Source of the DNA: Monosporascus cannonballus
Lineage: Eukaryota > Ascomycota > Sordariomycetes > Xylariales
Reading direction: 5' to 3'
NCBI GenBank assembly: GCA_004154925.1
Contig: QJNS01000098.1
Coordinates: 124,001-188,000, forward strand
DNA length: 64,000 bases
Part shown: piece by piece, positions 1 through 12,513 of the stretch
Layout: every line of letters starts with the position of its first letter
Position numbering within the stretch: position 1 is the first letter of the stretch
Position numbers and translations under genes: made by a program
The notes under the pieces: model-generated
What the model was told of the DNA's origin: nothing
The model's database searches: none
Seen by the model: the letters and a program-made list of their open reading frames with translations, nothing else

Positions 1-511
1 GCAATGGCACGCTTGGACGTCGAATAAGGGGAGACAAGATAAGAACACGCCCCCCATCACCATTTGGGTTGCGTCCCAGTATCACACACCATCTCTGACA
101 ATCGAACAAGCGAACAAGTGAAAAAGTGTCTATTACAGTGAGGGTATCTGGTTCTATGCTAAAGATTCTAAAGGGGTATCATTCGTGGTCAAGCTTGGAC
201 GTCTCTGCATATTAAATTGACGATCAAGAACGAAACAAGAAGGGTTGGCGAGTTGGTGTCCGGGATTCGACCCATCGCCAGCCTCTTACGTATTCCCAGC
301 GGTGGGCGTCTTCAACTCCCGAGCCGACATCCGCTGACAGAGCTGCCTGAGCAGGGCGTCTATGCCGGTCGCAGCCTTGCGCCTCACCGAGATGCGGTTA
401 CCTTCCGATCTCTGGCCGAGTCAACTGGAAGGCGCCTTCATACCCCGCAGGCTTCCGCGCGCCTTTACACGGCATACGTACCGCGGGCCCCGACAGCTCC
501 TCATTCCCCAG

Positions 512-2940
512 TTATCGGAACTGCAGCCGGACGATAGAGAACAGCATGTTCTGTAGTACGTGCAGCATGACGGCCACGCTCGTGGGCAGCAGCTCGGGCC
601 ACACGGCCAGGTCGAGCCGGCCCTCGACGTTGACGTCGACGCCGAAGCACCAGCGGATGAGGGCGCGCAGGACGATGCCGGCGACCAGCTCGCAGGCCCA
701 GGTGGTCGCCGAGGCGATGGACGTGAGGCGGAAGTCGTAGGGCTCGTCGGGGTCGTCGAAGGCGAAGTACGGGTACACGTGCTTGTTGGGGCCGAAGTGC
801 AGCACCGCGACGCTGCCGAGGAAGGCGAGCATGCTCGCGTTCTCGGCCAGGGACCGGATGAAGACGTTGCGCGCGCAGATCTTCTGGTACGAGCCGTACG
901 ACTGCCCCGTGAGCCCCAGCAGCCCCAGCAGCCAGTGGTAGGTCCGCGTCATCGTGAGCGGCGTGAGCACGATGGCGAAGCCAGACGAGAGCGCCTGCAG
1001 CCAGATGAACTGCGATGGCGATCGCAGTCGCGCGTATAGGGCGCGCACGTAAGTTTGGTAGGTCAGCATGAAATATCTGTTCTGTGTGTCAGCGAAAAAA
1101 CACCCCGATTCTCAGCGTTCCTGGTATGGAGGGAGACGCGGCGGGAATTGTGCTTACAGCTTGAAGATCCAGCTCAGGGGATAGCTGCCGACGCGCTCCC
1201 CTTCGCTGAGGCCCAGAATCCAGGCCGTGAGCATGTCCAGCAAATGCACCGTCACGACCCAGCTGTAGACGTACACGATGGTCTCGAAGTTGTTGTGCGG
1301 CAGCGTGCGCAGGTATATCTCGGCATAGGCCTCTCCTATGAGGTACGCAAGCAGTCCTACGAGGAGCGCGAGACAAAACCACACGAAGCGGACGAAGCTG
1401 GCGGGCAGCCAGCGTCGCCGCTCCATAAGCGCTGGCGCCCTCGCTCTCCTTCGGCGCGCCAGAAGCTGGTCCGCGACCTGCAGGCCGGCGGTGTCCGGGT
1501 CGACGAACGCGCCGGCGCCCAGCAGGCCCCTGCGCCGGCGGTTCTCCCTCGCGGACACCGACTCGCCGGCCGCCGCCTCGCCGGTCCACCAGGAGCTCGT
1601 GAAGATGCGCTGGGTCTCGCTCAGCGAGTTGCGCAGGCCGATGTGGCGCTCGTGCCTCATGAGGATGCAGAAGGCGGTGGCGACGGGCACGGCCATGACG
1701 ACGAAGGTCCAGCTGATCCAGGCCGTGTTGTGGACAGTCAGGAAGCGGGCCGCCGGCGCGAGGTAGACCGGGACCGGCACCGCGAGAGATGCCGCGGCGA
1801 CGAGGGCCAGAGTCAGCGGGAACCCCAGCGCCGACGGCCACCAGTTGAGCGAGTACAGATTGAACGCTTTCGTGATCCAGATCAGCGCCGTCAGGTTGTA
1901 GAACCCGTAGTACACCAGCAGGAAGAACCAGAAGTTCACCTGCACGCGCGCCTGTCCGTGGCCCGGTACTCGGTGGTCCGCATCCGGGTCCGCCCACGGG
2001 CCCGGGTTCGGCGCCGGTGCCGGTTGGCTGTTGTCGTCGTGGCCGGACGTCGGCAGCGGATATTGGGGGAACGGGATCGCGCACCACGCCACTGCCTATT
2101 TCGTACCGTGTCGCCTTGTCAGCGTGATCCTTGCGTCTCGTAACTAAGTAGAACAGAAAAACATCCCCACATAGCCCAATAGTTACCACTTCATCTCCCG
2201 CTCCCCACTATCGTCATCACATCACGACCCCATATCCTTCGCGCACCCGGCCTACTAGACTAGTAGATGCCATCGATTTTCTTCGTTTCTCTCTCTCTCT
2301 CTGAGAGACCGCTCAAATAAATCTCACTTACCAGGCCAGCAGGCAAAAAGACAAGGACGCCCCAGCGGCTCCACCAGCTCTCGACAGCGCGCATGACGGC
2401 CGTCTGCCGCGGCGCGACCCAGAGGTCCAGGACACCCTTCCTCCACAGACGTCGCCACTTCGCCCGCCGTGATCTCCACCTCCACCAGCGGGAGCCCCGA
2501 CTTCGTCGACCTTTCCTCCTGTCGCTGTCTCCACCCAGGGTCCCGTACCCGCCCCGCCGCCGCCCGTCCGCCGCGCATCCATCGTCATCAGCGCCGTCGC
2601 TCTCCGAATAGTCCGACTCCGATTCCGATCCGTCGTCTCCGTCCCCGAGCCCCGCTGCCAGCAGCGCCCCGTACCCATACCCGACGTGCACGCTCCCGCG
2701 GACGCCCTCCCCCGCCGCAGCCGCGGCTGCAGCTGCCGCCCTCGGCCCGCCGAACTTGCTGGCGCCGCCGCCGCCACCTACGCCGCCACCGCCGCCGAAG
2801 AGCAGGCTCGGCCGCGACCGCGCCCGCCGCGGCAGGTGCGCTCGGAACCGGCCCAGCAGCGGCGTCGACGCGTCGCCGATGGCGGTGGCGGCCTGGCGCG
2901 AGGTCTCGGTCCCGGGGGTGAAGGGGAAGAACTCCGGCAT
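512..2940 (-). CDS. Multi-pass membrane protein, fungal, function unknown
   Basis: Three exons on the minus strand are proposed: 2940-2332, 2095-1158 and 1076-512, with introns of 236 and 81 bp. Both donors are canonical (GTAAGT, GTAAGC), both acceptors end in AG, and the phases match, giving about 703 aa. The N-terminal ~150 residues are low-complexity (Gly, Ala, Ser/Asp and a basic stretch) and look cytosolic. Hydrophobic helices follow: LVFLPAGL at the end of exon 1, FWFFLLVYYGFYNLTALIWI, FPLTLALVAAASLAVPV, WISWTFVVMAVPVATAF, a pair around FVRFVWFCLALLVGLLAYLI, and four more in exon 3, for roughly 8-9 spans. The joins are persuasive because hydrophobic and aromatic patterns continue across them. 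I do not recognise a named family; a fungal DUF membrane protein is likely. The ATG at 2940 is the first in frame and is followed by an MPEFFPFTPG start. Confidence 0.75.
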
Positions 2941-3675
2941 TTACCTTTTCCTCTGTGGCGCCTTGTTAGTGCAAGTAGTTGTAGGTTCCCTTGCTGGGTT
3001 TGGAAACGGCTGGATGGAGTGTCAAGTATGATCCCGCTTCATATGGCGCGTCTGGGATTTAGGGAGGAGGAGGGGGAGCATGTATGTGGCGGAGTGCCTT
3101 TGTTTTGTTCGCGCCGGCTACCTAGTTCGAGATAGCGCGTAAGTCCAGCGGGTTCCTTCGCCGGGTTGCAGCGTGCCAATTGGTCTGCGTATCGGGCCTT
3201 CACTATGTATTTTTCGGCTGCTCTCGGGCTTGAACAGGGTCTTGGAGGTGGTTGGCGGTGTGTTGGTGGCGCGGTCGCATCGTGATATTAGGTAGGTAGT
3301 CTACTGTAGCGGCGTGGGGTTGAGAGACATTGGGGGACTAACTTAACCAACGTACTATCTATGATAGGTAAAAGTCTAACATCCTCGGACAGTATCTCTC
3401 CGCATGCTAGATGCCCGGATTTTCTTTGAGTTGACCAGTTTTCTGCGCCAACTGATGCCTGACATTCGCGTTTTTATTTCGCAAGACACTAAGTACGTCT
3501 AATGTAGGAACTACCTTCGAGCTACAGCTGCAGGTTATGCCTGGTAAGGCTAGTTAAAAGAGTGAGTGGTTAGAAGAATCGGAACGGGATCAGCGTGGGT
3601 GAAATCACTCGCGATCGTCGCTGCTGCTCGGGCCCGCGTGACCGGAATTTTTAAGAACTGACAGCTTTTAATACT
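2941..3675. other. Intergenic, normal base composition
   Basis: Upstream region of the minus-strand membrane-protein gene up to the left inverted repeat of A+T island 1. No credible reading frame or RNA gene was seen. The promoter of the membrane-protein gene must lie here, but no specific element is distinguishable. Confidence 0.6.
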
Positions 3676-3703
3676 CAGGCGCTAGTCGAAATAAATGGCG
3701 CAC
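3676..3703 (+). repeat. Left terminal inverted repeat of island 1
   Basis: 28 bp starting CAGGCGCTAGTCGAAATA, identical to the reverse complement of 12261-12288. It sits exactly at the change from normal composition to A+T-rich DNA. Confidence 0.85.
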
Positions 3704-4310
3704 CCGACCGCCCCACCATCTAAAATTCCATACAATTTATATATATATTAAGATATAACAAGAGTTATATACGACTTTGTAGATATAAAGCTTTTTAAAT
3801 AGATATGATAATAACTGTAGTTATTGATCTAATAGATTATATATTATTCTCTGCTATTAATAAGGTTTTTTATTGTTATACTATTAATAAAATATAGCTT
3901 TTTGCTGCCTTTTATCTATTATATCTTATCTTTTTTTTCGTTAGGTTTATAAGTTCCTATATATTGATATAAAAGTTGTTTATAATATGTAACTCAATTT
4001 TCTTAATACTACTTTTGATCGAGTTCGTTTCGAGGCTATCGTAAACGTTATATATAACGATATAGCCGTTTTTCTGATATTATTCCTTCGTAGTTTTCGA
4101 GATATGGTTCGAATCGCCATTTTATTATATAATTTGATTTTTGCGATCGAAGTAAAGTTTTGTAAAAATTGTTGCTTATTTTATAATCTCGATATATTTC
4201 GTCGAAATTATTTTATTACGAACGTTTTTAATTTTATATCAAAATAATAATAATTATCAATTATTTATAATTATTAATATTATTACGTAATAAATTTTTT
4301 TAGCTTATTA

Positions 4311-4516
4311 TAAATAAGATAAAAAATAGCTGTAGGCTATAATAAAGTGATTTTCGACTAATTACAAAATCTATTTTAAGAAATACGTGTATTAGGTTAT
4401 TTCTATTTAGTATTTCCTATTAGCTACTAGGTAGTAGATTTATATTAATCAGTAGGTCGGTAATTGATCGGTAATTAATCGGTTATTAGCTTTACTTTAT
4501 AAAAATTATATTTCGT
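4311..4516 (-). repeat. 3' LTR of family A copy 1
   Basis: Aligns along its length to the solo LTR at 11750-11955, with differences that are mostly G:C to A:T transitions. Shared landmarks are AATAGCTGT near the left end, GTATTAGGTTA, and the TAGCTACTAGGTAGTAGATTT tract. The right boundary is approximate. Confidence 0.7.
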
Positions 4517-7500
4517 TTAGTTTTTTATTTTAATCCGTTTTTAATCTTATTTTATTTATTTTTTTCTCGCGTTCTTATTTTTTTGTATACGTATTTTATT
4601 TTATTTTTTCTTTGTTTTTATTTTTATATCGTTTTTTCGTTCGTTTTATATACGATTTTCGTTTTATTTTATTTATAATATTTATTTTTTTTGCGAATAA
4701 TTATATGAAAAATAATATTTTAATATTAATAATAATTAGAATTATTTTAACGTTATATTTTCGATATCGATAATAAGATAAATATTATTCGTATTCCGAA
4801 CGATAATAAGTTATATTATACTTATATAATATAACGTTATTTCGATTATCGTACGACTTATATTTAAATTTCGAACGGTTTTATTTATATTGTAATTAAT
4901 TACTTTTTTAAAACTTTATGCGTAACCAAATTTATTTTTAATATTATTAATATTATAGTTTAATTTTTATTTAAATTTCGGTTATTTTTAAAAGTATTAC
5001 TTAAACGATTTTTAATTCAATATTAACAATTAAAAGAAATAATCGATAAATTCGAAAAATTTGTATTACAAATAATTTGTACGAATATATCGATATATTT
5101 GTAAGTAATTGTCGATTTAACGTTTTTCGTAAGATTAAATTCGTTTTTAATATATCGAAAATAAACTTTCCATCGTTCGTTTTAGCTGCGAAAAGTTAAT
5201 TTTAATATTGTTTTATAAATTTATAAATTTAGAGGTTTTTACAAATATTACGATATTTTTATTATTTTACGATTAATTTTCGATTAGCCGTAATTTTAAA
5301 GTATTTTTTTATAGATAAAACGATTTTCGAAAATAATTATATTATTATACTTTTAGATTACGAATATTTTCCGTTTATTTTTCGATATTTTAACGCAATT
5401 CTAAGATTTTTTTTTAATAATTCTAATTAAATTTTATTTTTATTTACTAAGACCGTTAATAAGTTTAAGTATATTAAGCGTTTTAAAAATACCGTTTTAT
5501 TTCCGATTAATAATAAATTATATTTGGTTATTTAAGTTTTATTTTTTATAAAATATAAAAGGTTTTTAAATTTTCTTTAGTTTTTATACTTAATAAACTT
5601 AACTAATATAATTATTTTTTACTATATTATATTTTTCGATGACTTTTCGATATTTTTGTATTAAGTTTTTAATACGTTTATTAAAAGCGAATTAATATAA
5701 AATTTAATAATTAAATATAATTTTATATTTAAAATAAAACCTTTAATTTATTTATATTACTATTTATTTATTTATTTCATCTTAAATTACTATATATATT
5801 TTATAATAATTAATTAATTAATTTTTAATCGATATATAATAAAGTATTTATATAATTAATTAATATTTTTATTTTAATATTTTAATTTTACAAAATTATT
5901 TCTATAATTTTCGATAAAGTTATTATTATTTTGCGATTTTTATATTGTTGTATTATATATATATATTTAATTGTTTATAACGTTATAGTATTTTAACTAC
6001 GTATTTAAAATACGTTCGAAGTTTTTATATATTATATTTAATAAATTAACTTTTTTTATTTAAGTATATAGTTACGCAAATTTTAACTAATTTAAAAACG
6101 AATAATATTTATTCTTATTTATTGTTTTTATTAAATTTAATAACGTTAATTAAAGATTATTTAGGCTTTTATTATATTATACTTTTAATAAAAATATCCA
6201 GAATATATTATATATCTGTAAGCATTTAATAAAATGTTTATTATATATAATTAAAAATTTAATAAATTTTTAATTATAATTTAAATATTAATAAATACTT
6301 ATTTTCAATATTTGAATTTGTATTTTTAGTATTTAAATTTATTTATTACTTTAATTAAAATTTTATAGATATATAAAATTAATTATAACACTTTTTTAAG
6401 TCGTCGTTATTTTTCTAATATTTATATATTATTTAATAATTAATTTTTAATTTTTAAAACTTTTTTATATTTATATTTTAAATTTTTATATTTAAATTTT
6501 CATTATTTTTAAATAATATCGGCATAAAAGTTTTAAATCGAAAACAGCTGGTAAATACGTTTTAAATAATATTATATATAAATTTTGTATTTCGAAATAA
6601 TTTTATTTCATTATTTTTATATTTATGAATATAATTACGAAAATAATAATTTAAGATTTAATATGTAAAGTTTATATATTTATCAATTTACGTATAGTAA
6701 ACGGTTAATATTCGAAATTTTATTTTTTATTTTTTGTAAAATTTCTTTTAAAACTAATTTATTAATAATTTGTTATTATAGTTAATAATTTTAATTCGTG
6801 TATTTAATTTATATTTTATTTTATACTAAAATGATTAAGTTAATTAGGTTACGGTGAAATCGTTTAATATAAAAATAAATATATTGAATTTTGTAAAATA
6901 ATTAACGATTACTAAAAAAAATGTTATATTTTTAGTCGTTCAGATTTGAAGTTTTAAAAAATTGTATAATAAAATTTAAATTTAGTTAAATGTTTTATAA
7001 TGTAATTTAGTTATATCTTAATAATTAGGATATTATTTATTGTATTCGTTTAGTAAAACTTTTTAGAAATTGATTTTAACGTAGAAATATATTTTATATA
7101 TTTTATTTTTAAATTATTATAATATTAATTTATTAACTACTTTCGTAAAGCGCTTTATAATAGAATTATGAATTTATTTCTATAATATAAACTCTTGTTT
7201 AAATTTAAACAATAACTTTTTTATTCCGATTTAATATTTAATTATCGATATTAATTTTATAACATTTAAATCTTTTATTTATTATCCTAAATCTTAATCG
7301 TAAAAGTATCGAAAACTTTTCGATTATAATATTGTTTTTTTTAAAAATAATTATTTTCCTAAAAATATAAAATATGTTAATTATAAATAATAATATTAAT
7401 ATTAATTTGGTTTTTTCTTAAATATTTTATAATTTAATTTTAATATAATCATAATTTATATATATTATTATTTATTTGTTAATCGTACTTTTACTATAAT

Positions 7501-10500
7501 TTATATTTATATTATTATGTGTAAATAATAAGTTGAGTAAATATATAATGTTTTATTTTTTTAGAATTTTTTATAATTATATAATAAAAGTTTTCAATTT
7601 TTTTACAAAGATAATAAGTACTTAAATTTTTGTAACTTAAAATTAGAATAAAAATTTATCGAAAAATCAATTTTACGTTGTTTTTATAAAACTTTTTATT
7701 TTTTAAAATATTTTAAATTATATTATATATTTAAGAATATATTTTACGTATTTTTCAATATATTATAAATAAGTTTTATATTTTTAATAATTGAAAAATT
7801 ATATTTCTATACGTATTCTTTTTAATTTATAGTATAAGTATTTAAATAATATATACGATAAATTAACAATATTCGATTTATATTAAATTTAAAAATCAAA
7901 TTATAAAAAACAATAAATTTATCGAATTAATTTTCTTTTAAAGTTAGATATTAATGAACTTAAAATACCTTTTAGCGTTATGTAATCGATAAATAATAAG
8001 AAATGTTTTTTCTCGTTTTAGAAATATTGACATTAATATTTAAAAAAACTTTATTATTTTATAACTTATTTTTTTCCGGTTAAACTAAATTTTCGTAATT
8101 AATATCTATTTAAGTATTAATATTTCTTATATTTTTACATTAATATTTTTAATATAATTTTTATTAAAACTTTTATTTTAACTTTAATATTTTAAAATTA
8201 TCTTAATATTAAAAAATAATTGTAAATTAAAAAACGTTTTTTAATTACGAAAGACGTTTTTAATTTTTTCGAGTAAATAAAACTTTACGTTTCGCCTTAA
8301 TACTATGTTTTTTTAATAATTTAATAATAAGTTTAATAGTACGTAATTAATAAATAATAAACTTTTAATAAAAGTTTGTAAACCTTAAAAAATTTAAATA
8401 TTATAAATTAATTGCGGCTTTAGCTATATTTTAATGTCGTTAATCTGTTAACAATTTAGTTTTAATTTATTCGTATTAGTTATAAATTTTTAAAAAAGAG
8501 TTTTTAAAAAAGTTCGTATTTAAATATTTTAACAAATTATTATTATTATAATAATTATTTTTAAATTAAATAAAAATATTTCATATATTTGTTTATTATT
8601 TAAATATATTATATATATAAATAATTAATTATTTTAATAAATACTTTATATATATAAATTTAAAATATAACAAACGTATTATTAAAGCTAATAATATAAT
8701 TATATATTCGAATTATTTATAATATATTCGGATGACAATTTTTTATTAATTGCCTTTTTATTCATTTTAATATAATATTAAATATTTTTAAAATTAATTT
8801 TAAGCGGTTTATTATTTTTAAAATTAAACATAGAAAATATCGATATTTTATTATTATTAGATTTAATTTTTTATAATTAATTTTCAATTAAAAATAATCG
8901 TTTTTTTAAGTACGAGTAATATTAATATTTTTATATTCGTTTTTAAATAACAAATACGTCTTTTAATTTTTTTAAAAATTGTTTTCGAATATTTTCTATT
9001 AAATTTCAGAAAAAAAGCAAATTAAGCTAAATAAAAAAATAATTTCTTTTATAATTAAATTTATTACGTATTTTACTTTCCGTAATAGAGAAACTTCCTT
9101 TATTACTTTTTCAGAATATATTTGTCGAAAATTTTTATATATATAAAAAAATTAAATATTTTTCGTTTTATTATTTTTCAAATTTTAGAATATCTAATTT
9201 GTTAGTTAGGTTTATTATGGTAATGGTATAAATTTGTTCGCTAGAAAATATTAATTTTTCGATTTTGTATTTATTAATTTTTTATAACTATTTATATAAT
9301 TATTAATATATAATTATATTTAGTAAAATATCTAATTTATCTATTTTTAGTTTAAATAATAAAAAATTAAGCATTTTTTTAATTATAAAGTATTATATAA
9401 TAAATTTATTTAAATTTTTGTTTATTTTTATTATTATTTATTATGTTAATAAAAATTTCGTAAGCTTTATAATATTTAATATATATGCTATTAACGTTAA
9501 TTAGGCTCGAAATATTTACGAAAATTAATTAAAAACTGTTTCTATTAATTTTTTTACTTATAATATTTGCTTATATTTCGATATTTATATTTATGTTTAT
9601 TGTTATATTGCTTATATTTTTGTTAATAAAAATAATTTTTTTAAAAAATATGGTCTTATTTGGATTATTTTATAATTATTTACCGAAGTAAATTAAACGT
9701 ATATATTTATTTCGGCTATTTATTAAGTTGTCGTTTAGAAATTCGTTTGATTTATTGTTATATATTATAATGTTTTATGCGGCTTTTAATTGTCGGTTTC
9801 GTATAGCCAAAATAATACATTTTTAGTATTTTGTTTGAATTTATAATTTACGTTTTTATAGTTTTTTTTTCGCAATTATAATATTTAAATATATTTTTAT
9901 AAAAATTACAAATATTAAATCGGCAATTATTCGAATTTTATATATAAAAATATCTATATAATTTATTATATTATATTATACTTTTAATTTAATTTTAAAA
10001 TATCCTTTTTTTAGAAAAAAATCAAAATACAACTTTTTATTTGTATTAATATTTTTAAAAGAAAATAATCGATTTTTTTAGTTGCTTTAAACGTTATAAT
10101 AATGCTTTATTTTATTTACTATGTTATTAATTGGTTTTAATTTAACGTTTTTTATAATAAGATATTTTATAATTTGAATATTGATTTATAAAAATAATTA
10201 AAAATATTTATGAACTTTATTTTATTAATTTTAAATTTCTATTTAATATAATAATGTAGTAACGATTAATTAATTCATTATATTAATTCTATAAATTACT
10301 TTTTATAATTTTTAATACAAAATTTAATTTTTGGAATTTTTTAAAATATATTTATTTTTTTATTATTAATATTATTTATAATTAAAATAATTAAATATAA
10401 CGTGGTATAATCGTTAAAAGTTTATAATAAAAACGTTGATACAGTTTATAATTTATTTAATATTAATAAAAGTATTTCGTTTTAATTTTTCGATATAAAT

Positions 10501-11018
10501 TTCGATAAAAACCTTTATATAATTTTTTAAATTAACATATGTTTAAAATTTTCACATAATTATAACGATATTGTAATTAATTTAAAAAGTTTCAATTTTT
10601 TTAATTTATATTATTACTTACTTTCTAGCTAATTATCGCAACAATTCCGATTTTATTTACTTTGTTAACAAATAAGTTTTAAAATTTCATTATTACTAAA
10701 AGGTTTATTTTTATTTATTTTAAATTTCGGGACGTAATTATTATATTATGTTCGTTTTTCGACTATTCGATTAACGGTTATCGAAATATATCTTTATTAT
10801 ATATATATAAGAATTTAAGATCTCGAAAACTATAATTTTTTATTTGTTTAAGCTATATTGTAAACTTTTTCGCTTATTTTTATATCGTAATCAATTGTTT
10901 ATGTATTATATTCCGATCGGTAATTTTTTCGACCGGTAATTTAAATTCGTTTTATAATCGATAAACTTTATTTTTAATAATTATTGCGTTATTTTTTATT
11001 ATAAAAATAGAAAAGTTA

Positions 11019-11223
11019 TATAATAATAAGTAACTATAAGTTAAGGAAACAAAATTTCCGATTAATTATAAAATATATTTTAAAAAGCAAATATATTAGG
11101 TTATTTTTATTTGGTATTTTTTTATTAGCTGTTAAATAGTGAATTTATATTAATAAATAAATCGATAGTTAATTTATAATTAATCGACTATTAATTTTAC
11201 CTTATAAAAGTTATATTTTTATA
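11019..11223 (-). repeat. 5' LTR of family A copy 1
   Basis: About 205 bp, aligned to the solo LTR and to the 4311 copy. It keeps TATTAGGTTATTTTTATTTGG and the GTTAAATAGTGAATTTATATT tract. It is strongly depleted of CpA/TpG compared with the solo LTR. Confidence 0.7.
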
Positions 11224-11749
11224 TTATATTGGAAAAAAAACGTATTAAACCTATTATTATAAACATTATTTTACTATTATTGCTTTCGATTTATAGTAAT
11301 ATAAAATTCGATAATAATTTATTATACGTTAAAACTTTTAAGCTTTTTTAACGTTATTTTTATTTTTTAAAGCCGAAATATATTTTATTTTCTGAAATAA
11401 TTTTGATAAAAAAAGTAAAGTTTTCGTAATAGCTTTTATTTAATTTTCGCCGTATTTATTTTATTAGTTGTTTTTTGAGAAAATTATTAAATCTAAATTT
11501 TATCTTTTTAAAATAAATATAAATTCTTAATAATTTAAAAGCTTTTTTAAAAGCATTTATAAAATATTAAAAATTTATTCTGGTTTTTTTATAAAATGTT
11601 ATTAATTTAGCCGGTAATTATTTTAAAAACAAAATATTTTATAATAAAAGTATTTATTAAGGGCGATTTAAAATTCGTCGAATTTTTTTTCTTTTCGTTT
11701 TAAAGCAATATATTAAAAAAATTTTTTATCTCACGCTTATCTATAATTT
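11224..11749. other. A+T-rich host segment between family A 5' LTR and solo LTR
   Basis: About 0.5 kb of mutated sequence belonging to the host element of island 1 or to another old repeat. Minus-strand frames are basic and lysine-rich but interrupted. I could not assign a family. Confidence 0.4.
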
Positions 11750-11955
11750 TGTAAAATAATGGATAGCTGTGAACTGGGTAAGATGATTTCCGACCAGCTG
11801 TAAAACAGATTCCAAAAAGTAAGTGTATTAGGTTACTTTTATCTGGCGTTTCCCACTAGCTGCTAGATGGTGGATTTATACTAGTAGGTGGGTCGATGGC
11901 TAATCAATAGCTGGTTAGCTACTAGCCTTATCTTTATAAGGGCTGTATTTTCACA
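11750..11955 (-). mobile_element. Solo LTR of family A, little mutated
   Basis: Exactly 206 bp, with TGT...ACA ends, flanked on both sides by AATTT (11745-11749 and 11956-11960). This is the direct target duplication of a retroelement insertion that later lost its interior by LTR-LTR recombination. Its length equals both LTRs of the full element at 37219-44579. Its composition is much nearer normal than that of the surrounding island. Confidence 0.9.
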
Positions 11956-12260
11956 AATTTCGAAAATATCGAATATTCTGAAAATTTAACAATTTAAAAC
12001 ACCGACGTAAAAGGTATTATTAAGCTTTTTAGCTTTTTTCACTTTAACTTTAATTATATTATAAACGGCTATAATTATTATTTAAAAAATATAATGTAAT
12101 CTAAAAAAAGATAAAAAAATACTTATTATAATCGCGAAATTTTGCTTTTTATAATAATACAAATATATTATATCGTCGTTATCGATTTTGCTAAGTTATC
12201 AAGGAGTGAAATCATTTTAATAATGGCATTTAGAGTGCGATTTTGAAGCTAGACGGAGTA

Positions 12261-12288
12261 GTGCGCCATTTATTTCGACTAGCGCCTG
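12261..12288 (-). repeat. Right terminal inverted repeat of island 1
   Basis: Exact reverse complement of 3676-3703. It lies about 225 bp beyond the RSA4 stop codon, so the island ends just downstream of an essential gene. Confidence 0.85.
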
Positions 12289-12513
12289 ACACTGCAGCAC
12301 TATGCCTGCAGGGAGCTCTTGATTGCATACAGAACTCTGCAGTATTAGCGCTAAGCTTCTGGGGCGCTTATGTGGGGCTATCAAGACCCTCCCCTTTTTT
12401 GTTCCGTTTTTGGACTGGTTTGGAGGGACTCCTTCCATTCTGGAATGTTCAGAATTCTATAGACTTCGGATACATAGTCGTAGACCGGGGTATAATTAAT
12501 ACAGTAGTATAAT

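Larger units (their letters stand above)
4311..11223 (-). mobile_element. Ty3/gypsy LTR retrotransposon, family A copy 1, heavily RIPed
   Basis: Same-orientation LTR copies of about 205 bp lie at about 4311-4516 and 11019-11223, both related to the intact 206-bp solo LTR and to the LTRs at 37219 and 44374. Read on the minus strand, the segment around 8540-9000 is clearly homologous to the reverse-transcriptase region of copy 2 at about 39600-40030, including the tract around the catalytic motif. No open frame survives; stops are dense. Copy 1 is more A+T-rich than copy 2, so it has been through more RIP or is older. The ends are approximate because mutation blurs them, and a target duplication cannot be assigned with confidence. 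Confidence 0.75.
3676..12288. mobile_element. A+T island 1: TIR-bounded, RIP-degraded nested element
   Basis: An 8.6-kb block of extreme A+T content is bounded by a perfect 28-bp inverted repeat (3676-3703 and 12261-12288, starting CAGGCGCTAGTCG). It lacks open frames in all six frames, as expected for RIP (C-to-T on either strand). Removing the family A retrotransposon (about 4311-11223) and the solo LTR with one TSD leaves a host element of roughly 1.5 kb. Just outside the right repeat lies ACACTG, so the inverted repeat could extend to a hAT-like CAGTGT terminus, matched at the left only if RIP-type transitions are allowed. A target duplication could not be established. The transposase of this host could not be identified because the residual frames are too mutated. 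Confidence 0.65.

Noticed and set aside
512..3135. Plus-strand frames of up to 362 codons opposite the membrane-protein gene
   Set aside because: They are Arg/Pro/Gly-rich antisense shadows of the spliced minus-strand gene, which explains the region better.
3720..12240. Possible mitochondrial DNA insertion, suggested by the A+T content
   Set aside because: LTRs, a solo LTR with TSD, inverted repeats and an RT relic matching copy 2 explain the island as RIPed transposons; no mitochondrial gene was seen.
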